From NCBI GenBank assembly GCA_016840025.1, contig JAEOTF010000074.1, positions 1 through 64,000 of the forward strand: a stretch of 64,000 nucleotides of DNA. Reading direction: 5' to 3'. Below the pieces are notes generated by a model. That model did no database searches. It had not been told where the DNA came from and saw nothing but the letters and a program-made list of their open reading frames with translations. Every line of letters starts with the position of its first letter. Within the stretch, counting starts at the first letter, position 1. Source of the stretch: Candidatus Hodarchaeota archaeon (GTDB lineage: Archaea; Asgardarchaeota; Heimdallarchaeia; Hodarchaeales; YT1-039). A program made the position numbers and the translations under genes. Below are positions 1-8,671 of this stretch, piece after piece.

Positions 1-2479
1 CAGGAATACATCCAATTGGATTATCAGGAATCAGTACTTTAGCTTCTCCTCCCCATAACGGATCCCTCACTGTATTTCCTACGGCAAATTGATGCTTTTT
101 GCCTGTAATTTTTCCCATACAGGTCCAAAAGACTTTATATTTCGAAAAAGTGTATTTTCCAATCCCAAATAGTGAATAAAATGGTTTTCTTTGAAACCAT
201 TGAGATTTTCTTTGTTTTAATTCTTCTTCAAATACTTTGAGATATTTATAGAGGAATGTTCCATTTAATAAAGCTTCATTTTGTTCCCCTGCTTTTTTTT
301 GAGGAATGAGCATGTATGAATAGCCTTTTATTTGCCATCGTTTAAGATGACGGGCTTTTACCACTGGAAAAATGTATTTTGGTTCAACGGGATATTCTCG
401 AATTTTATTTTTCTGGATTTTCTTCCTTCCCTTGTTTCCAGGTTGAATAAAAGTAACTGCTGCTTCCTTGTTTTTATTTATTATTCCAAATCTTGTTGGT
501 TGAACTTGAAAAACGCTTATTAAATCGCAAACTATTCCATGACGGGCAGGGTAGGCAGAAGGAGTTCTTGGTAGATGCAGAATTTTTTCATCTTTATTTC
601 TAATGATCCAAGGCGCAGTTTCATCCCCTTCAACAGGATCTGGTTCTGCAACTAATTCCTCTCGTCTTGTTCGGGGGAGCACCGAGTTTATTGATTCACC
701 TAGTCTGGGTAATTCTCCTTCCGGCATGATTTTATAATAAGAGACAGGATAATTTGTTTTTCGCCCTTTCCTTAACTTGAGTAAAGCTGTTTCCGCCCCT
801 GAACCACCATTTTTAGTCCTTTTAAACGGCCAAAGTTCTCGTAAATCAAAAACTTCTAGAACTTCTAAGGGAATGGATGGAACTCCCTTTTTTTCAATCC
901 AGAAACGACGAAATTCCCTCCCTGTTTCATTCTTAAACAAGGTTTGTTTAACTAAAAATAGCAATATACCCCCTTTTTTCAAATATTTGTCAGCAGCGAT
1001 ATAGGTAAAGATTATTGAGATATCATCATGGGCAAAGCCTAATTTTGCTTGCATTCCTGTATAAGAATATAAAGAATAAACATTCAGATAGAGTTTACCT
1101 AACTTTTCTTTATATTCTGGGGCAAGAAATTCCCATTTAATCCAAGGAGGGTTTCCAATTACATAATCGAAGGGATCTTGAAAAATTGGAGCAAACGCAT
1201 TTTGTAACATATCTACCCAAAAATATGCCTCATTTATAGACTGTAAATGAAGGAATTCCGAAAAGAGGGTTAAAAGACCTGCAACCACTTGTTCTGTCTT
1301 TTTTAAGGGTTTACAGACAGTTATTAATTCTTTTTTAATGATGTGCTCTGCAATGTTCTGCTTTATCCCCTCACGTAAAATTTCTAGAATTTTAGGGAGA
1401 TGACGTTTCGTTACTATTGCTTTAGGTATACGATATGTCTCTTGACTAGAAGTAATGTGATAGTATTCTATTGAGTGTGTTTTATCATCCATCTCGGGTA
1501 GAAAAAGCGGGGTTAAGATAGAATCCGTGTGGTAGATGGGAATAGTCATGCTATTTTCCATGAAAGGGATTAAATCCATCACTGCAAGAAAGTAATTAGC
1601 TTGAGCAGTCATAACAGATACAGGATTAATATCAAAACCCGCAATATTGTTTGAAATCAATAAAAGGAATTTTTTTATCTCTTCTGGCTTTGAATTTGGT
1701 GTAATACTGTATTTCTCCCGAAATTGATCAATAACACGTCTTAAGAAACTTCCTGAACCACAACCTGGATCTAAAATTCGGTTGTCTAATTGAAGATTCA
1801 ATTGGTTTAAGCAGTAGTCAACTAACCATTTGGGCGTAAAAAATTCTCCTAAATCGTGTCGAAGTGATTTAGGCATGAATCGCTCAAAGAGCAGTCGTAA
1901 AAACTCTTGTGATACTGTTTTATCTTGACATAGGGCTTTTAAATCGTATTCAGATAATAAATTCAGAGTTTTTCCAATAATTTCCTCACAATCACTCCAA
2001 TGGTTTAGGTACCAAGAAAAAAATCTTCCGTTAAGAAAATTATTTATTTTCAGTCCTCTTCCTTCAATGATTCCTTCTTCTATTATCTTAAAAATCTTAA
2101 ACTGCTCATTTTGATGTGTTTTAAGATAAGTAAGAAGTGAGGTGCTCTTTATTCCCAATTTCGTAATTCTTTGGTCAGGGATATATTTAAACGCTATTTC
2201 AAACATTAATAATTTTAGAAATAAAGCATAATATGTGTAGAGACAAAAAACAAACCGTTTAGGTTCTGAAATATTAATTTTCAATTCCTTAACAAACGTT
2301 TGAAGCTGACTTTTAACCTTATTGTTCTCTAGAATTCTGCCATATAAATAATTAAATTGCAGGGACCATTCATTGTAGATGTGATAAGTTGGAGATAAAA
2401 TGCTGGTCTTCTTGAGGATATGATAAAATTTTGCAATGATCTCTTTTTCAATTATCTCAGATTGAGGAAATTTAATCAT
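1..2479 (-). CDS. Type IIG restriction-modification enzyme, Eco57I-like (3'-partial)
   Basis: An open frame runs from ATG at 2479 to the left edge without a stop (826 codons, C terminus missing). I translated several stretches by hand. Around residue 235 there is a class I methyltransferase motif I (LDPGCGSGSF). Around residue 440 there is the N6-adenine catalytic motif NPPW in the context PFDYVIGNPPW. The left part contains a GIGKYTFSKYKVFW-type segment, typical of the target-recognition region of Eco57I-family proteins. The family methylates adenine with S-adenosylmethionine and usually carries the nuclease on the same chain. The N-terminal ~200 residues are lysine-rich and were not recognised as a nuclease motif, so cleavage activity is unproven. 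No separate endonuclease or specificity gene lies to the right. Family call is confident; restriction versus solitary methylation is open. Confidence 0.85.
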   Translation of the reverse strand, partial: MIKFPQSEIIEKEIIAKFYHILKKTSILSPTYHIYNEWSLQFNYLYGRILENNKVKSQLQTFVKELKINISEPKRFVFCLYTYYALFLKLLMFEIAFKYIPDQRITKLGIKSTSLLTYLKTHQNEQFKIFKIIEEGIIEGRGLKINNFLNGRFFSWYLNHWSDCEEIIGKTLNLLSEYDLKALCQDKTVSQEFLRLLFERFMPKSLRHDLGEFFTPKWLVDYCLNQLNLQLDNRILDPGCGSGSFLRRVIDQFREKYSITPNSKPEEIKKFLLLISNNIAGFDINPVSVMTAQANYFLAVMDLIPFMENSMTIPIYHTDSILTPLFLPEMDDKTHSIEYYHITSSQETYRIPKAIVTKRHLPKILEILREGIKQNIAEHIIKKELITVCKPLKKTEQVVAGLLTLFSEFLHLQSINEAYFWVDMLQNAFAPIFQDPFDYVIGNPPWIKWEFLAPEYKEKLGKLYLNVYSLYSYTGMQAKLGFAHDDISIIFTYIAADKYLKKGGILLFLVKQTLFKNETGREFRRFWIEKKGVPSIPLEVLEVFDLRELWPFKRTKNGGSGAETALLKLRKGRKTNYPVSYYKIMPEGELPRLGESINSVLPRTRREELVAEPDPVEGDETAPWIIRNKDEKILHLPRTPSAYPARHGIVCDLISVFQVQPTRFGIINKNKEAAVTFIQPGNKGRKKIQKNKIREYPVEPKYIFPVVKARHLKRWQIKGYSYMLIPQKKAGEQNEALLNGTFLYKYLKVFEEELKQRKSQWFQRKPFYSLFGIGKYTFSKYKVFWTCMGKITGKKHQFAVGNTVRDPLWGGEAKVLIPDNPIGCIP

Positions 2480-2613
2480 TGAGTTTTTGATAAAATCGCC
2501 CCACAGACCTTAAATTTGAGAATTCAAGTCTTTCATGATCCTTGATCCGTTCTTCTTAAAAAGAATTTAAATCTCATATTACTCTTTAAGCTCAGCTGAT
2601 CTATTCATCTTCT

Positions 2614-3585
2614 TTGATTCACTGTATTTTTGAAATTTTGAAGGTACTTGTTGTGAGCAATGATCAAATTATTGGCGTCATTTTAGCACTTACTGCAGCA
2701 TTCTCTTGGGGGTTGTCAGCGGTTTTATATAAAATAGGAATAAAGTCCGAATCTGCCTTTATTTCGCTCTTTGTCAGAAGTCTTTCAGGTGTAGCATTTA
2801 TCTCAATTATCGTTCTCTTCGTTAATCAGTTTGGAAAAATTGCAGATCTCTTCTCAGAGGAAATATTTTGGCTTATGACAATTTCCGTTGTATTTCTTTT
2901 AATAGCCGAGTTTCTTTTCTTCGGAGCTCTGCAAAGAGGTGATGTCTCAAAGATAATGCCTATTGCTTCAATTTATCCTCTATTTTCCGCTATCTTTTTG
3001 TTAGTGACTGGTACAGAAGCATTTTCTGCAGTAGTGGTAATAGGAACATTGGTACTAGTCGTAGGAATTTATTTTGTATCTCAACAACCCCAGAAGAAAT
3101 CACCAAATGTCTCTGAATCAGAACAGCTGAAAATAGCTATTATAATGGCAATTACGGCTGCAATGTTTTGGGGGCTTGCGGTTCTTACCATCCAACTTCT
3201 TTTAGATCATCCAATTGATGTGTACTCCTTAGCGATGGTACGATTTGCAATTTTCGCTTTTTTTGTCGCAGGGTTATGGACACTTACTTCGGGGTATAAT
3301 AATCGTCATTCAGAAACATTTTGGCGCTTTTCAATCCACAAAATGCCTAGACGAACCTACTTTATGCTAGGAAGTAGCGGAATACTCGGCTACGGCATTG
3401 GAGCCCTTTGTTTTTTTGTTTCAATTGATTATATTGGTGCATTACGTGCAACACCCATTTCATCAGTCAATCCGCTAATTGCTGCCGTGTTTGGGGTGAT
3501 TCTCCTTAAAGAAAAAATCTCTCAAACTCAAGCATTAGGGATTCTTCTAGTGGTATTTGGCTCTATACTAGTCTCTATCTCATAA
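2614..3585 (+). CDS. EamA/DMT-family permease
   Basis: A 323-residue, very hydrophobic protein with about ten predicted membrane segments in two homologous halves (roughly residues 18-150 and 175-320). This is the usual architecture of the drug/metabolite transporter (EamA) family. Each half starts with a similar 'xxAAxFWGLxxxL' segment (FSWGLSAVLYK and MFWGLAVLTIQ). The most upstream ATG adds a short hydrophobic leader; GTG at 2653 (VSNDQIIGVIL) is an equally plausible start and gives a more typical N terminus. A GH4 glycosidase follows 64 bp downstream on the same strand, so the substrate could be a sugar or sugar derivative, but substrates of this family cannot be read from sequence. Confidence 0.85.
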   Translation: MIHCIFEILKVLVVSNDQIIGVILALTAAFSWGLSAVLYKIGIKSESAFISLFVRSLSGVAFISIIVLFVNQFGKIADLFSEEIFWLMTISVVFLLIAEFLFFGALQRGDVSKIMPIASIYPLFSAIFLLVTGTEAFSAVVVIGTLVLVVGIYFVSQQPQKKSPNVSESEQLKIAIIMAITAAMFWGLAVLTIQLLLDHPIDVYSLAMVRFAIFAFFVAGLWTLTSGYNNRHSETFWRFSIHKMPRRTYFMLGSSGILGYGIGALCFFVSIDYIGALRATPISSVNPLIAAVFGVILLKEKISQTQALGILLVVFGSILVSIS

Positions 3586-3649
3586 ATTTCGGCTAATGTT
3601 ATATGACACAGCTAATGTAAGTCTTATGGAAATTGTAGAGGAATAATAA

Positions 3650-5023
3650 ATGGGAAATGACATAAATATTGTTATAATCGGTGCAGGAAGCGCTAGTTTC
3701 GGCTTAGAAAACTTAACAGGAATAATGGCAAATAAAGATCTAAAAGGAAAGGCCACATTAGCTCTAGTTGATATTAACGAAACAAATCTTAAAGCTATAA
3801 CCGCACTGGCTAATTTGATCAATAAAGAATGGAATTCTAATATGGAAATTATCTCAACTACGAATAGGAAGGAAATTTTACCCGATGCTGATTTTGTATT
3901 CCTAACAGTGGCAGTGGATAGGGAAGAGACGTGGTTAATCGATCATGAAATTGGAAAACGAAATGGGATCTGGCATTATGCTGAGAATGGAGGACCAGGT
4001 AGTTTCGGGCACACATGTCGTTCTTTAACAATTATAATGCCTATTTTGAATGACATCCACGATTTAGCACCCGAAGCTTGGCTTATCAATTATACTAATC
4101 CTGTACCACGGATTGGATATGCAGCACAATATGCAAACGTGAAATGCATCGGTCTATGCCATCAAATCTGGCTAGGTTACGCTATCCTCGGGCGCTACCT
4201 AGCGAACGACCTAGGGATTACAGAACATCTTGATTGTGAATTCAAATGGAGCGATGAAAGTGCCAAAATAGAATCCTATTTTACAGCTAAAGCAACAGAA
4301 GAGTATGACATCAAAGCAGCTGGGGTGAATCATTTTACATGGATGCTCGATGTCAGACGTCTTGGCACTTGGAAGGACATGTATCCATTAATCAGAAAGG
4401 AAGCACCAAATATTAACCCTAATTTCGAGCCTCTCACACAGCATATGTTCAACGTCTTCGGGCTATTACCTGTACCAGGCGACTGTCATTTAGCCGAGTA
4501 TTTGCCTTATACATTTACCAAAGAGAATTGGCTGAAATATAATATTCAATTGTATGATTTTGAACGGGCACAAATGCAAAGAGAGCAAATGTGGAATAAA
4601 ATTAATGCTATAGTTACAGGTAAACATCCACTTGACCTGCACCCCAATCCAGAAGAAAGAGGAGACGCCGTTATTACTGAGATTTTTACCAATGCTAATG
4701 CCTATGAACCCGCTGTAAATATTGTTAACAACGGTGCTATCAGCAACTTGCCGGATGATGCAATAGTAGAAGTTCCTGCCCTTATTAACAGCCATGGTGT
4801 ATCGGGAATGAAAATGGGTAGATTACCAGAAGGAATTGCTGCTCTCTGTCAACGAGAAATTTCAATTGCGAAACTAATCACGAAGTCGTCTATCAAAGGT
4901 GATCGAGAGTTAGCATTTCAGGCATTTACATTGATGGTTGATGACCTAAACTTAGCAGAAAAATTACTAGATGAATATCTTCAAGAACATAAAGACTACT
5001 TGCCACAATTTTTCTCTCCTTGA
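3650..5023 (+). CDS. Glycoside hydrolase family 4 (NAD+/metal-dependent alpha-glycosidase-like)
   Basis: 457 residues, the normal length for GH4. An N-terminal NAD-binding Rossmann motif is present (IIGAGSASFG, residues 9-18), followed by an acidic strand end (VDIN). The metal-site residues expected for the family are visible: NYTNPVP at 147-153, C170-H171 in GLCHQ, and N227-H228 in GVNHFTW. GH4 enzymes cleave glycosides by an oxidation-elimination mechanism using NAD+ and Mn2+, acting in the cytoplasm. The sequence does not decide between alpha-glucosidase, alpha-galactosidase and alpha-galacturonidase; the Cys/His ligand pattern resembles the alpha-glucosidase AglA group. The preceding permease gene is probably co-transcribed. 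Confidence 0.88.
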   Translation: MGNDINIVIIGAGSASFGLENLTGIMANKDLKGKATLALVDINETNLKAITALANLINKEWNSNMEIISTTNRKEILPDADFVFLTVAVDREETWLIDHEIGKRNGIWHYAENGGPGSFGHTCRSLTIIMPILNDIHDLAPEAWLINYTNPVPRIGYAAQYANVKCIGLCHQIWLGYAILGRYLANDLGITEHLDCEFKWSDESAKIESYFTAKATEEYDIKAAGVNHFTWMLDVRRLGTWKDMYPLIRKEAPNINPNFEPLTQHMFNVFGLLPVPGDCHLAEYLPYTFTKENWLKYNIQLYDFERAQMQREQMWNKINAIVTGKHPLDLHPNPEERGDAVITEIFTNANAYEPAVNIVNNGAISNLPDDAIVEVPALINSHGVSGMKMGRLPEGIAALCQREISIAKLITKSSIKGDRELAFQAFTLMVDDLNLAEKLLDEYLQEHKDYLPQFFSP

Positions 5024-5090
5024 GTCTAGATTTCATTGACATCATTCTCCCTCTAAAATGAGGAATCATGCTAAACGTCTTTAATAGTGG

Positions 5091-5312
5091 TTATATGTAT
5101 TGGTTGGTTTGTAAATCGAATATATTGTCTGAATTAATTAGTTGAATGAGATTAACATGCTCAGGAAATATTTTTTCAACTCTGTTATCATCAGCAGGAA
5201 TTTCGTAAAGTTTCCCGTCTTCTTGAATAAATATAATCGAATCAGGTGTAAAATAATAATTTTTAACGACTATAAGACGCTTTCCCTCTTTTAATATCAT
5301 TCTTTCACCCAT
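5091..5312 (-). CDS. Small hypothetical protein
   Basis: 73 residues, no recognised domain. Alternating hydrophobic and charged stretches (LIVVKNYYF, IIFIQEDGKLYEI) suggest a small beta-rich fold. It lies 36 bp downstream of the ubiquitin-like ORF on the same strand, so the two may form a transcription unit. The start has a plausible purine-rich upstream stretch. It is short and could be spurious, but strand and spacing favour a real gene. Confidence 0.5.
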   Translation of the reverse strand: MGERMILKEGKRLIVVKNYYFTPDSIIFIQEDGKLYEIPADDNRVEKIFPEHVNLIQLINSDNIFDLQTNQYI

Positions 5313-5348
5313 AAACGGTATAATTCTCTTTCCATCAAGGATAATTTC

Positions 5349-5624
5349 TCAGTCTTCACGTATATTTTTTCTTTTTGGTACCTTTTGGATTTCCATTTGA
5401 ACGACTTGGCTGGCAGTGTAATAACGATATTTTTCATCAATTTCGATTAAAACATCTTGAAGGGTTCTATCAGGACTAAAAAGGGATAATGATTTCCCCA
5501 TGCAGATAATTTCTTCAGCAGAGGCATTATGTTGCTTTTTGAAATAATGAAGGACATCTTCAAGCCGAATATGGGGTAAAAAACGCCAGACCTTTCCTTC
5601 TAACGCGATCTCAATGAGCCTCAT
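5349..5624 (-). CDS. Small protein with ubiquitin-like (beta-grasp) sequence pattern
   Basis: 91 residues. Read against ubiquitin, the order of elements matches: a starting strand MRLIEIALEGK (ubiquitin MQIFVKTLTGK), a second strand ending near residue 18, a helix LEDVLHYFKKQHN, then MGKSLS and DRTLQDVLI, which correspond to AGKQLE and GRTLSDYNI. The C terminus is KRKNIRED and lacks the diglycine tail needed for conjugation, so if the fold is right it would be a ubiquitin-like domain protein rather than a modifier. No E1/E2/E3 or deubiquitinase gene is adjacent. The similarity is by eye over about 70 positions and needs a profile or structure test. Confidence 0.55.
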   Translation of the reverse strand: MRLIEIALEGKVWRFLPHIRLEDVLHYFKKQHNASAEEIICMGKSLSLFSPDRTLQDVLIEIDEKYRYYTASQVVQMEIQKVPKRKNIRED

Positions 5625-5774
5625 GGTTTCTGGTTTCCTTGGACGCTAATAGTGCTTAAACTGCGATGACAATTAAAACACTTTGAAATTCTTGTCTTAT
5701 TTTTCTTTGCTATATCTGCCAAATGTCTGAATCGATCCTGTTTATCAACTCACATTGGATATGGAAACTCTCGT

Positions 5775-6611
5775 TCAGTCAAGACGGTTACCACAATTGA
5801 TGCAGAACCTATCACTTAAATCTGCTTTATTACCGCAATTATGACAAAATTGGATCCCATGCTGGATTTGTGGTATATCAGATTTGCTTTTCCATGGACT
5901 AGGCGATTTTAAATCCCGAGATGCGGCCTTTTCTGAGAATTTTACAACAATTACAATTACTAATCCAACAATAGGTACTATTGACAGAATTCCTAAAATA
6001 ACCAACGGTTCAACACTAGGAGATCCATCTCCATCTGATGTTGTAGTAGCGCTAGATTCTAATCCTAATCCGTCAAGTGTGTTGAGAACATTCTCATAAT
6101 TGAACCCTATTTCTGAATAAGCAATTCTTTGGTCTTGACCGATAATATACATTGTGGGAATGTATCCTGTCCCATAGTTTTCCCATACTATGCTATCATT
6201 ATCTAGAGTTACAAACCATTCCATCTGATAGTCGATGGCAAAGGATAATACTAGATCTTTCTCTTCACTTGGCTCAATGTCGATAGAGATAATGGCTAAC
6301 TCTTCAGTTGAATAATCATAATAGATTTTCCTCATATCAGGTATTGCTGCTTTACAAGGGGGACACCAGATCGCAAAAAAATCAAGAATAACAACCTTAT
6401 TCTGAAAATCACTTAATGAAAACGTTTCTTCTGTCATAATATCGGTCAAAGTAAAATCTGGAGCCATAGTACCAGGTGATAATTGAAGAGGTTTCGCTAT
6501 TGAGAAAGAATTGGTTCTATAAACATTAGTATTGATAACAAACAATTGGAATGAAAAGATGATTAAAAAGAATAGCATTTTATTATCAAAAAACACAATC
6601 TTAGCATCCAT
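5775..6611 (-). CDS. Membrane-anchored TlpA/ResA-type thioredoxin with C-terminal zinc ribbon
   Basis: 278 residues in four parts. A signal anchor spans residues 11-28. A thioredoxin-fold domain spans about 46-185 with the redox motif WCPPC at 82-86 and a cis-proline IPT at 151-153. A second membrane helix lies at 201-223. A basic linker ends in a zinc ribbon with C256-C259 and C270-C273. TlpA/ResA proteins reduce or exchange disulfides outside the membrane, for example during cytochrome c maturation. Here the redox domain should be extracytoplasmic and the zinc ribbon cytoplasmic. That pairing is unusual and suggests a trans-membrane link. No cytochrome maturation genes are adjacent, although two multihaem-like proteins are encoded near 47-48 kb. 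Confidence 0.82.
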   Translation of the reverse strand: MDAKIVFFDNKMLFFLIIFSFQLFVINTNVYRTNSFSIAKPLQLSPGTMAPDFTLTDIMTEETFSLSDFQNKVVILDFFAIWCPPCKAAIPDMRKIYYDYSTEELAIISIDIEPSEEKDLVLSFAIDYQMEWFVTLDNDSIVWENYGTGYIPTMYIIGQDQRIAYSEIGFNYENVLNTLDGLGLESSATTTSDGDGSPSVEPLVILGILSIVPIVGLVIVIVVKFSEKAASRDLKSPSPWKSKSDIPQIQHGIQFCHNCGNKADLSDRFCINCGNRLD

Positions 6612-7050
6612 TAGTTTAATTGGAAAATACTTTATTCAGTATGGTTCACTTAGAAATTTGTTTCTTACTAAAACATATTCTTTAATTTCCTGTTTAAGAG
6701 TTAAGGAAAGATCAATTAAAATCCTGTCACTATAATCCTTTCTATTTTTGTGACTTATCATGTGTTAAAATTCAATAAAGAACATGGTTGCATTATTCTT
6801 CCCAATTTGGTTACATGCCCAGTATTTTTTCGGTTGTACCAAAATCTCACCACCACCAACCTATACGCTATAAGTGTGCTACGTAGTTTCTTCGGACTCC
6901 CTTATTATCTCCCTAAATTCTCTTGACCTTAACCTAATTCTGCCCTATACTTTATATTTTTATAAAGAAATTAGTGCATTATTATTAAATGGCTGAAATG
7001 ATCTCTGTTTATCAAATAGAAATATCTGTTTATAGATGAAATCGATTAAG
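6612..7050. other. Intergenic stretch, 439 bp
   Basis: No credible gene on either strand. The only notable structure is one copy of a 36-bp repeat (6938-6973), whose second copy lies at 7960-7995 on the other side of the neighbouring gene. The left 120 bp carry a short plus-strand frame that is the antisense of the thioredoxin gene's 5' end. Confidence 0.6.
6938..6973 (+). repeat. 36-bp direct repeat, copy 1
   Basis: Begins ttctgccctatacttt and ends gaaatta. It matches 7960-7995 at 32 of 36 positions by my comparison, and all four differences are transitions. It lies just downstream of the minus-strand gene 7051-7893. Confidence 0.7.
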
Positions 7051-7893
7051 CTATTTTTTTCTACTTTTTTGGATCATTGAAATAACTGCTAAGCATATGA
7101 AAGGTATAATCGGGTCAGCAAATGGAATGAGACCGTTTTTATCTGTATCCCACGCATTCGTTGAAATTAATGTTTGAATCCGAGTACTGACTTCTTCTAC
7201 GCTTTTTTGTCCATATTTTCTAGTGTAACAATCCGTAGAATTTCCTATATCTCCAATACCACCCCCAATTGTCTTAAAATCCATTTTTAATAGAATTCCA
7301 GTAACTGTGTCATAAAAAGCAGTGATATTTAGGATATTGGAAATATACTCTAGTTTCCATGCTTCACGCGTCGTATCTGCGACATCACAGGCCGTTTCTG
7401 TCGTAACATTTGCCATAAATGCTTCTAATAGGATTTTTGAACCAATATCAATATTATTTGGATTAATATAGCCCACAGTTGTCCGATTACTTCCTTCCCC
7501 CTTCTCATTAACATAAATGTGATTTGTAGGGTCGATAAGAAAAGAAGGAATAAATCTTAAAGAATGGGTAGCATTGTGCATTGTACCATCAATCGTCTCT
7601 TCAAGAAATGCGCCAAAGGTTGAATATGAAACACTGAATTCGGCATATGTGGGATTTAGTATATCAAAGGAATCAGCTGATATGATATCATTATGATCAA
7701 TATGAGTGTCGTTTAATGCTCCAGATGATCTAAAACCTTCGAAATCCCAGCGATAAGTCGAGCTTGTTCCATCTGAAGGGCGAAAAGGGTCAGTGTAAGC
7801 TCTAACATAAGTCAATATAAAAAAAATCGTTAAAAATATAAGTAATATGCCAATAATTCGTGTTTTTGGGAAATTAATCAAGAAATTCACCAT
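7051..7893 (-). CDS. Exported/membrane-anchored hypothetical protein
   Basis: 280 residues. Basic N terminus, then a signal anchor (residues 11-30). A long extracytoplasmic region carries several N-x-S/T sequons, and a second hydrophobic segment (about 255-273) is followed by a positively charged SRKK end. This places the middle of the protein outside the cell with both termini inside. No domain recognised. The gene is bracketed by the two copies of a 36-bp repeat, and a 19-bp perfect palindrome lies 41 bp upstream of its start codon. Confidence 0.7.
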   Translation of the reverse strand: MVNFLINFPKTRIIGILLIFLTIFFILTYVRAYTDPFRPSDGTSSTYRWDFEGFRSSGALNDTHIDHNDIISADSFDILNPTYAEFSVSYSTFGAFLEETIDGTMHNATHSLRFIPSFLIDPTNHIYVNEKGEGSNRTTVGYINPNNIDIGSKILLEAFMANVTTETACDVADTTREAWKLEYISNILNITAFYDTVTGILLKMDFKTIGGGIGDIGNSTDCYTRKYGQKSVEEVSTRIQTLISTNAWDTDKNGLIPFADPIIPFICLAVISMIQKSRKK

Positions 7894-7933
7894 CTAGAGT
7901 CATTTAGTGTTAATAATTTAAAAGATCATACTA

Positions 7934-7952
7934 TTCTCTGTTGAACAGAGAA
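7934..7952. promoter_or_regulatory. 19-bp perfect palindrome, candidate operator
   Basis: TTCTCTGTT-G-AACAGAGAA, 9-bp arms around a single central base. It lies 41 bp upstream of the start codon of the minus-strand gene 7051-7893, in the position expected for a regulator-binding site. No other copy was noticed in the window. It could alternatively form a small RNA hairpin. Confidence 0.5.
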
Positions 7953-7959
7953 AGGCTTG

Positions 7960-7995
7960 TTCTGCCCTATACTTTGTACTTTTATGAGGAAATTA
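7960..7995 (+). repeat. 36-bp direct repeat, copy 2
   Basis: Second copy of the element at 6938-6973 in the same orientation (32/36 identical). It lies upstream of the minus-strand gene 7051-7893, so the two copies flank that gene at a distance of about 1 kb. Confidence 0.7.
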
Positions 7996-8100
7996 ATTGT
8001 TTGCTTTAATTCAAGTTTTTGTTTTTTTAAAATAGTAAATAATATGGCTTACATGAAAAAAATTACTTGTTAAGTTTTAGGAAAAAAGTTAATTCTAAAG

Positions 8101-8110
8101 TTTTATATAA
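8101..8110 (+). promoter_or_regulatory. TATA-box-like element upstream of the STAS/CheY pair
   Basis: ttttatataa, a good archaeal TATA match, about 60 bp ahead of the start at 8172. The surrounding region is very AT-rich, so this is suggestive only. Confidence 0.35.
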
Positions 8111-8171
8111 CACTTAATTTGAAACGATAATTAAAACACAAGATAAAACAGCAAATGGAGATTGACGCGAA

Positions 8172-8573
8172 ATGTATGTCATTTCAACTAACCGTAAAAA
8201 AAATCGTCTCTATATCGAACTAAAAGGCTTTATATCCTATGATGAGACAAGAAGGGCTGTGGACGCGATTAAACGAGAATTGAATAATCTTAAACCCGAT
8301 TTTGATATTATAAACGATATGAGAGACTTTAAGCCCACTAGTCCCGAAGGTGCTATGCGTATTCAACAGGCTCAAGTGTATGCATCTCAGAAAGGTCTTC
8401 GTAGGGTTGTGCGGATCGTTGATTCTAAATTAGGGTCTCTCCAATTCAAAAGGTTACACCAGCAAAGTGGTATAGCTTATGATGTATTCGAAGCTGACTC
8501 TTTAGTAGCAGCTGAAAAATTATTAGATGAGTTAGTTGATTGTAATCAAGCTGATTTAAGCTGTTTTTGCTAA
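8172..8573 (+). CDS. STAS/SpoIIAA-like domain protein
   Basis: 133 residues consistent with one SpoIIAA-like/STAS-type fold: an N-terminal strand pair (VISTNRKKNRLYIELKGFI), a helix, a central strand FDIINDMRDF, then a strand VVRIVD and a C-terminal helix. Proteins of this type act in partner-switching or signalling. It is followed 98 bp downstream by a stand-alone response regulator on the same strand, which favours a shared signalling role. No phosphorylatable serine could be assigned with confidence. The Cys-rich end (CNQADLSCFC) is unusual for the fold and could bind metal or be lipid-modified; that is speculation. Confidence 0.65.
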   Translation: MYVISTNRKKNRLYIELKGFISYDETRRAVDAIKRELNNLKPDFDIINDMRDFKPTSPEGAMRIQQAQVYASQKGLRRVVRIVDSKLGSLQFKRLHQQSGIAYDVFEADSLVAAEKLLDELVDCNQADLSCFC

Positions 8574-8671
8574 ATAAATGCATATAGCTAATTCTTGCTG
8601 TAGAAATTATGATAATGATTCCTTAAACAATAGCAGGAGATAAAGAGAGAGTAGTGCATTAAACATGGGGA

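Noticed and set aside
5621..5722. TTG-started frame of 33 codons with a CFNC pair, ending in a 4-bp overlap with the ubiquitin-like gene
   Set aside because: Very short, no ATG/GTG start and no ribosome-binding site; the overlap is interesting but not enough to call a gene.
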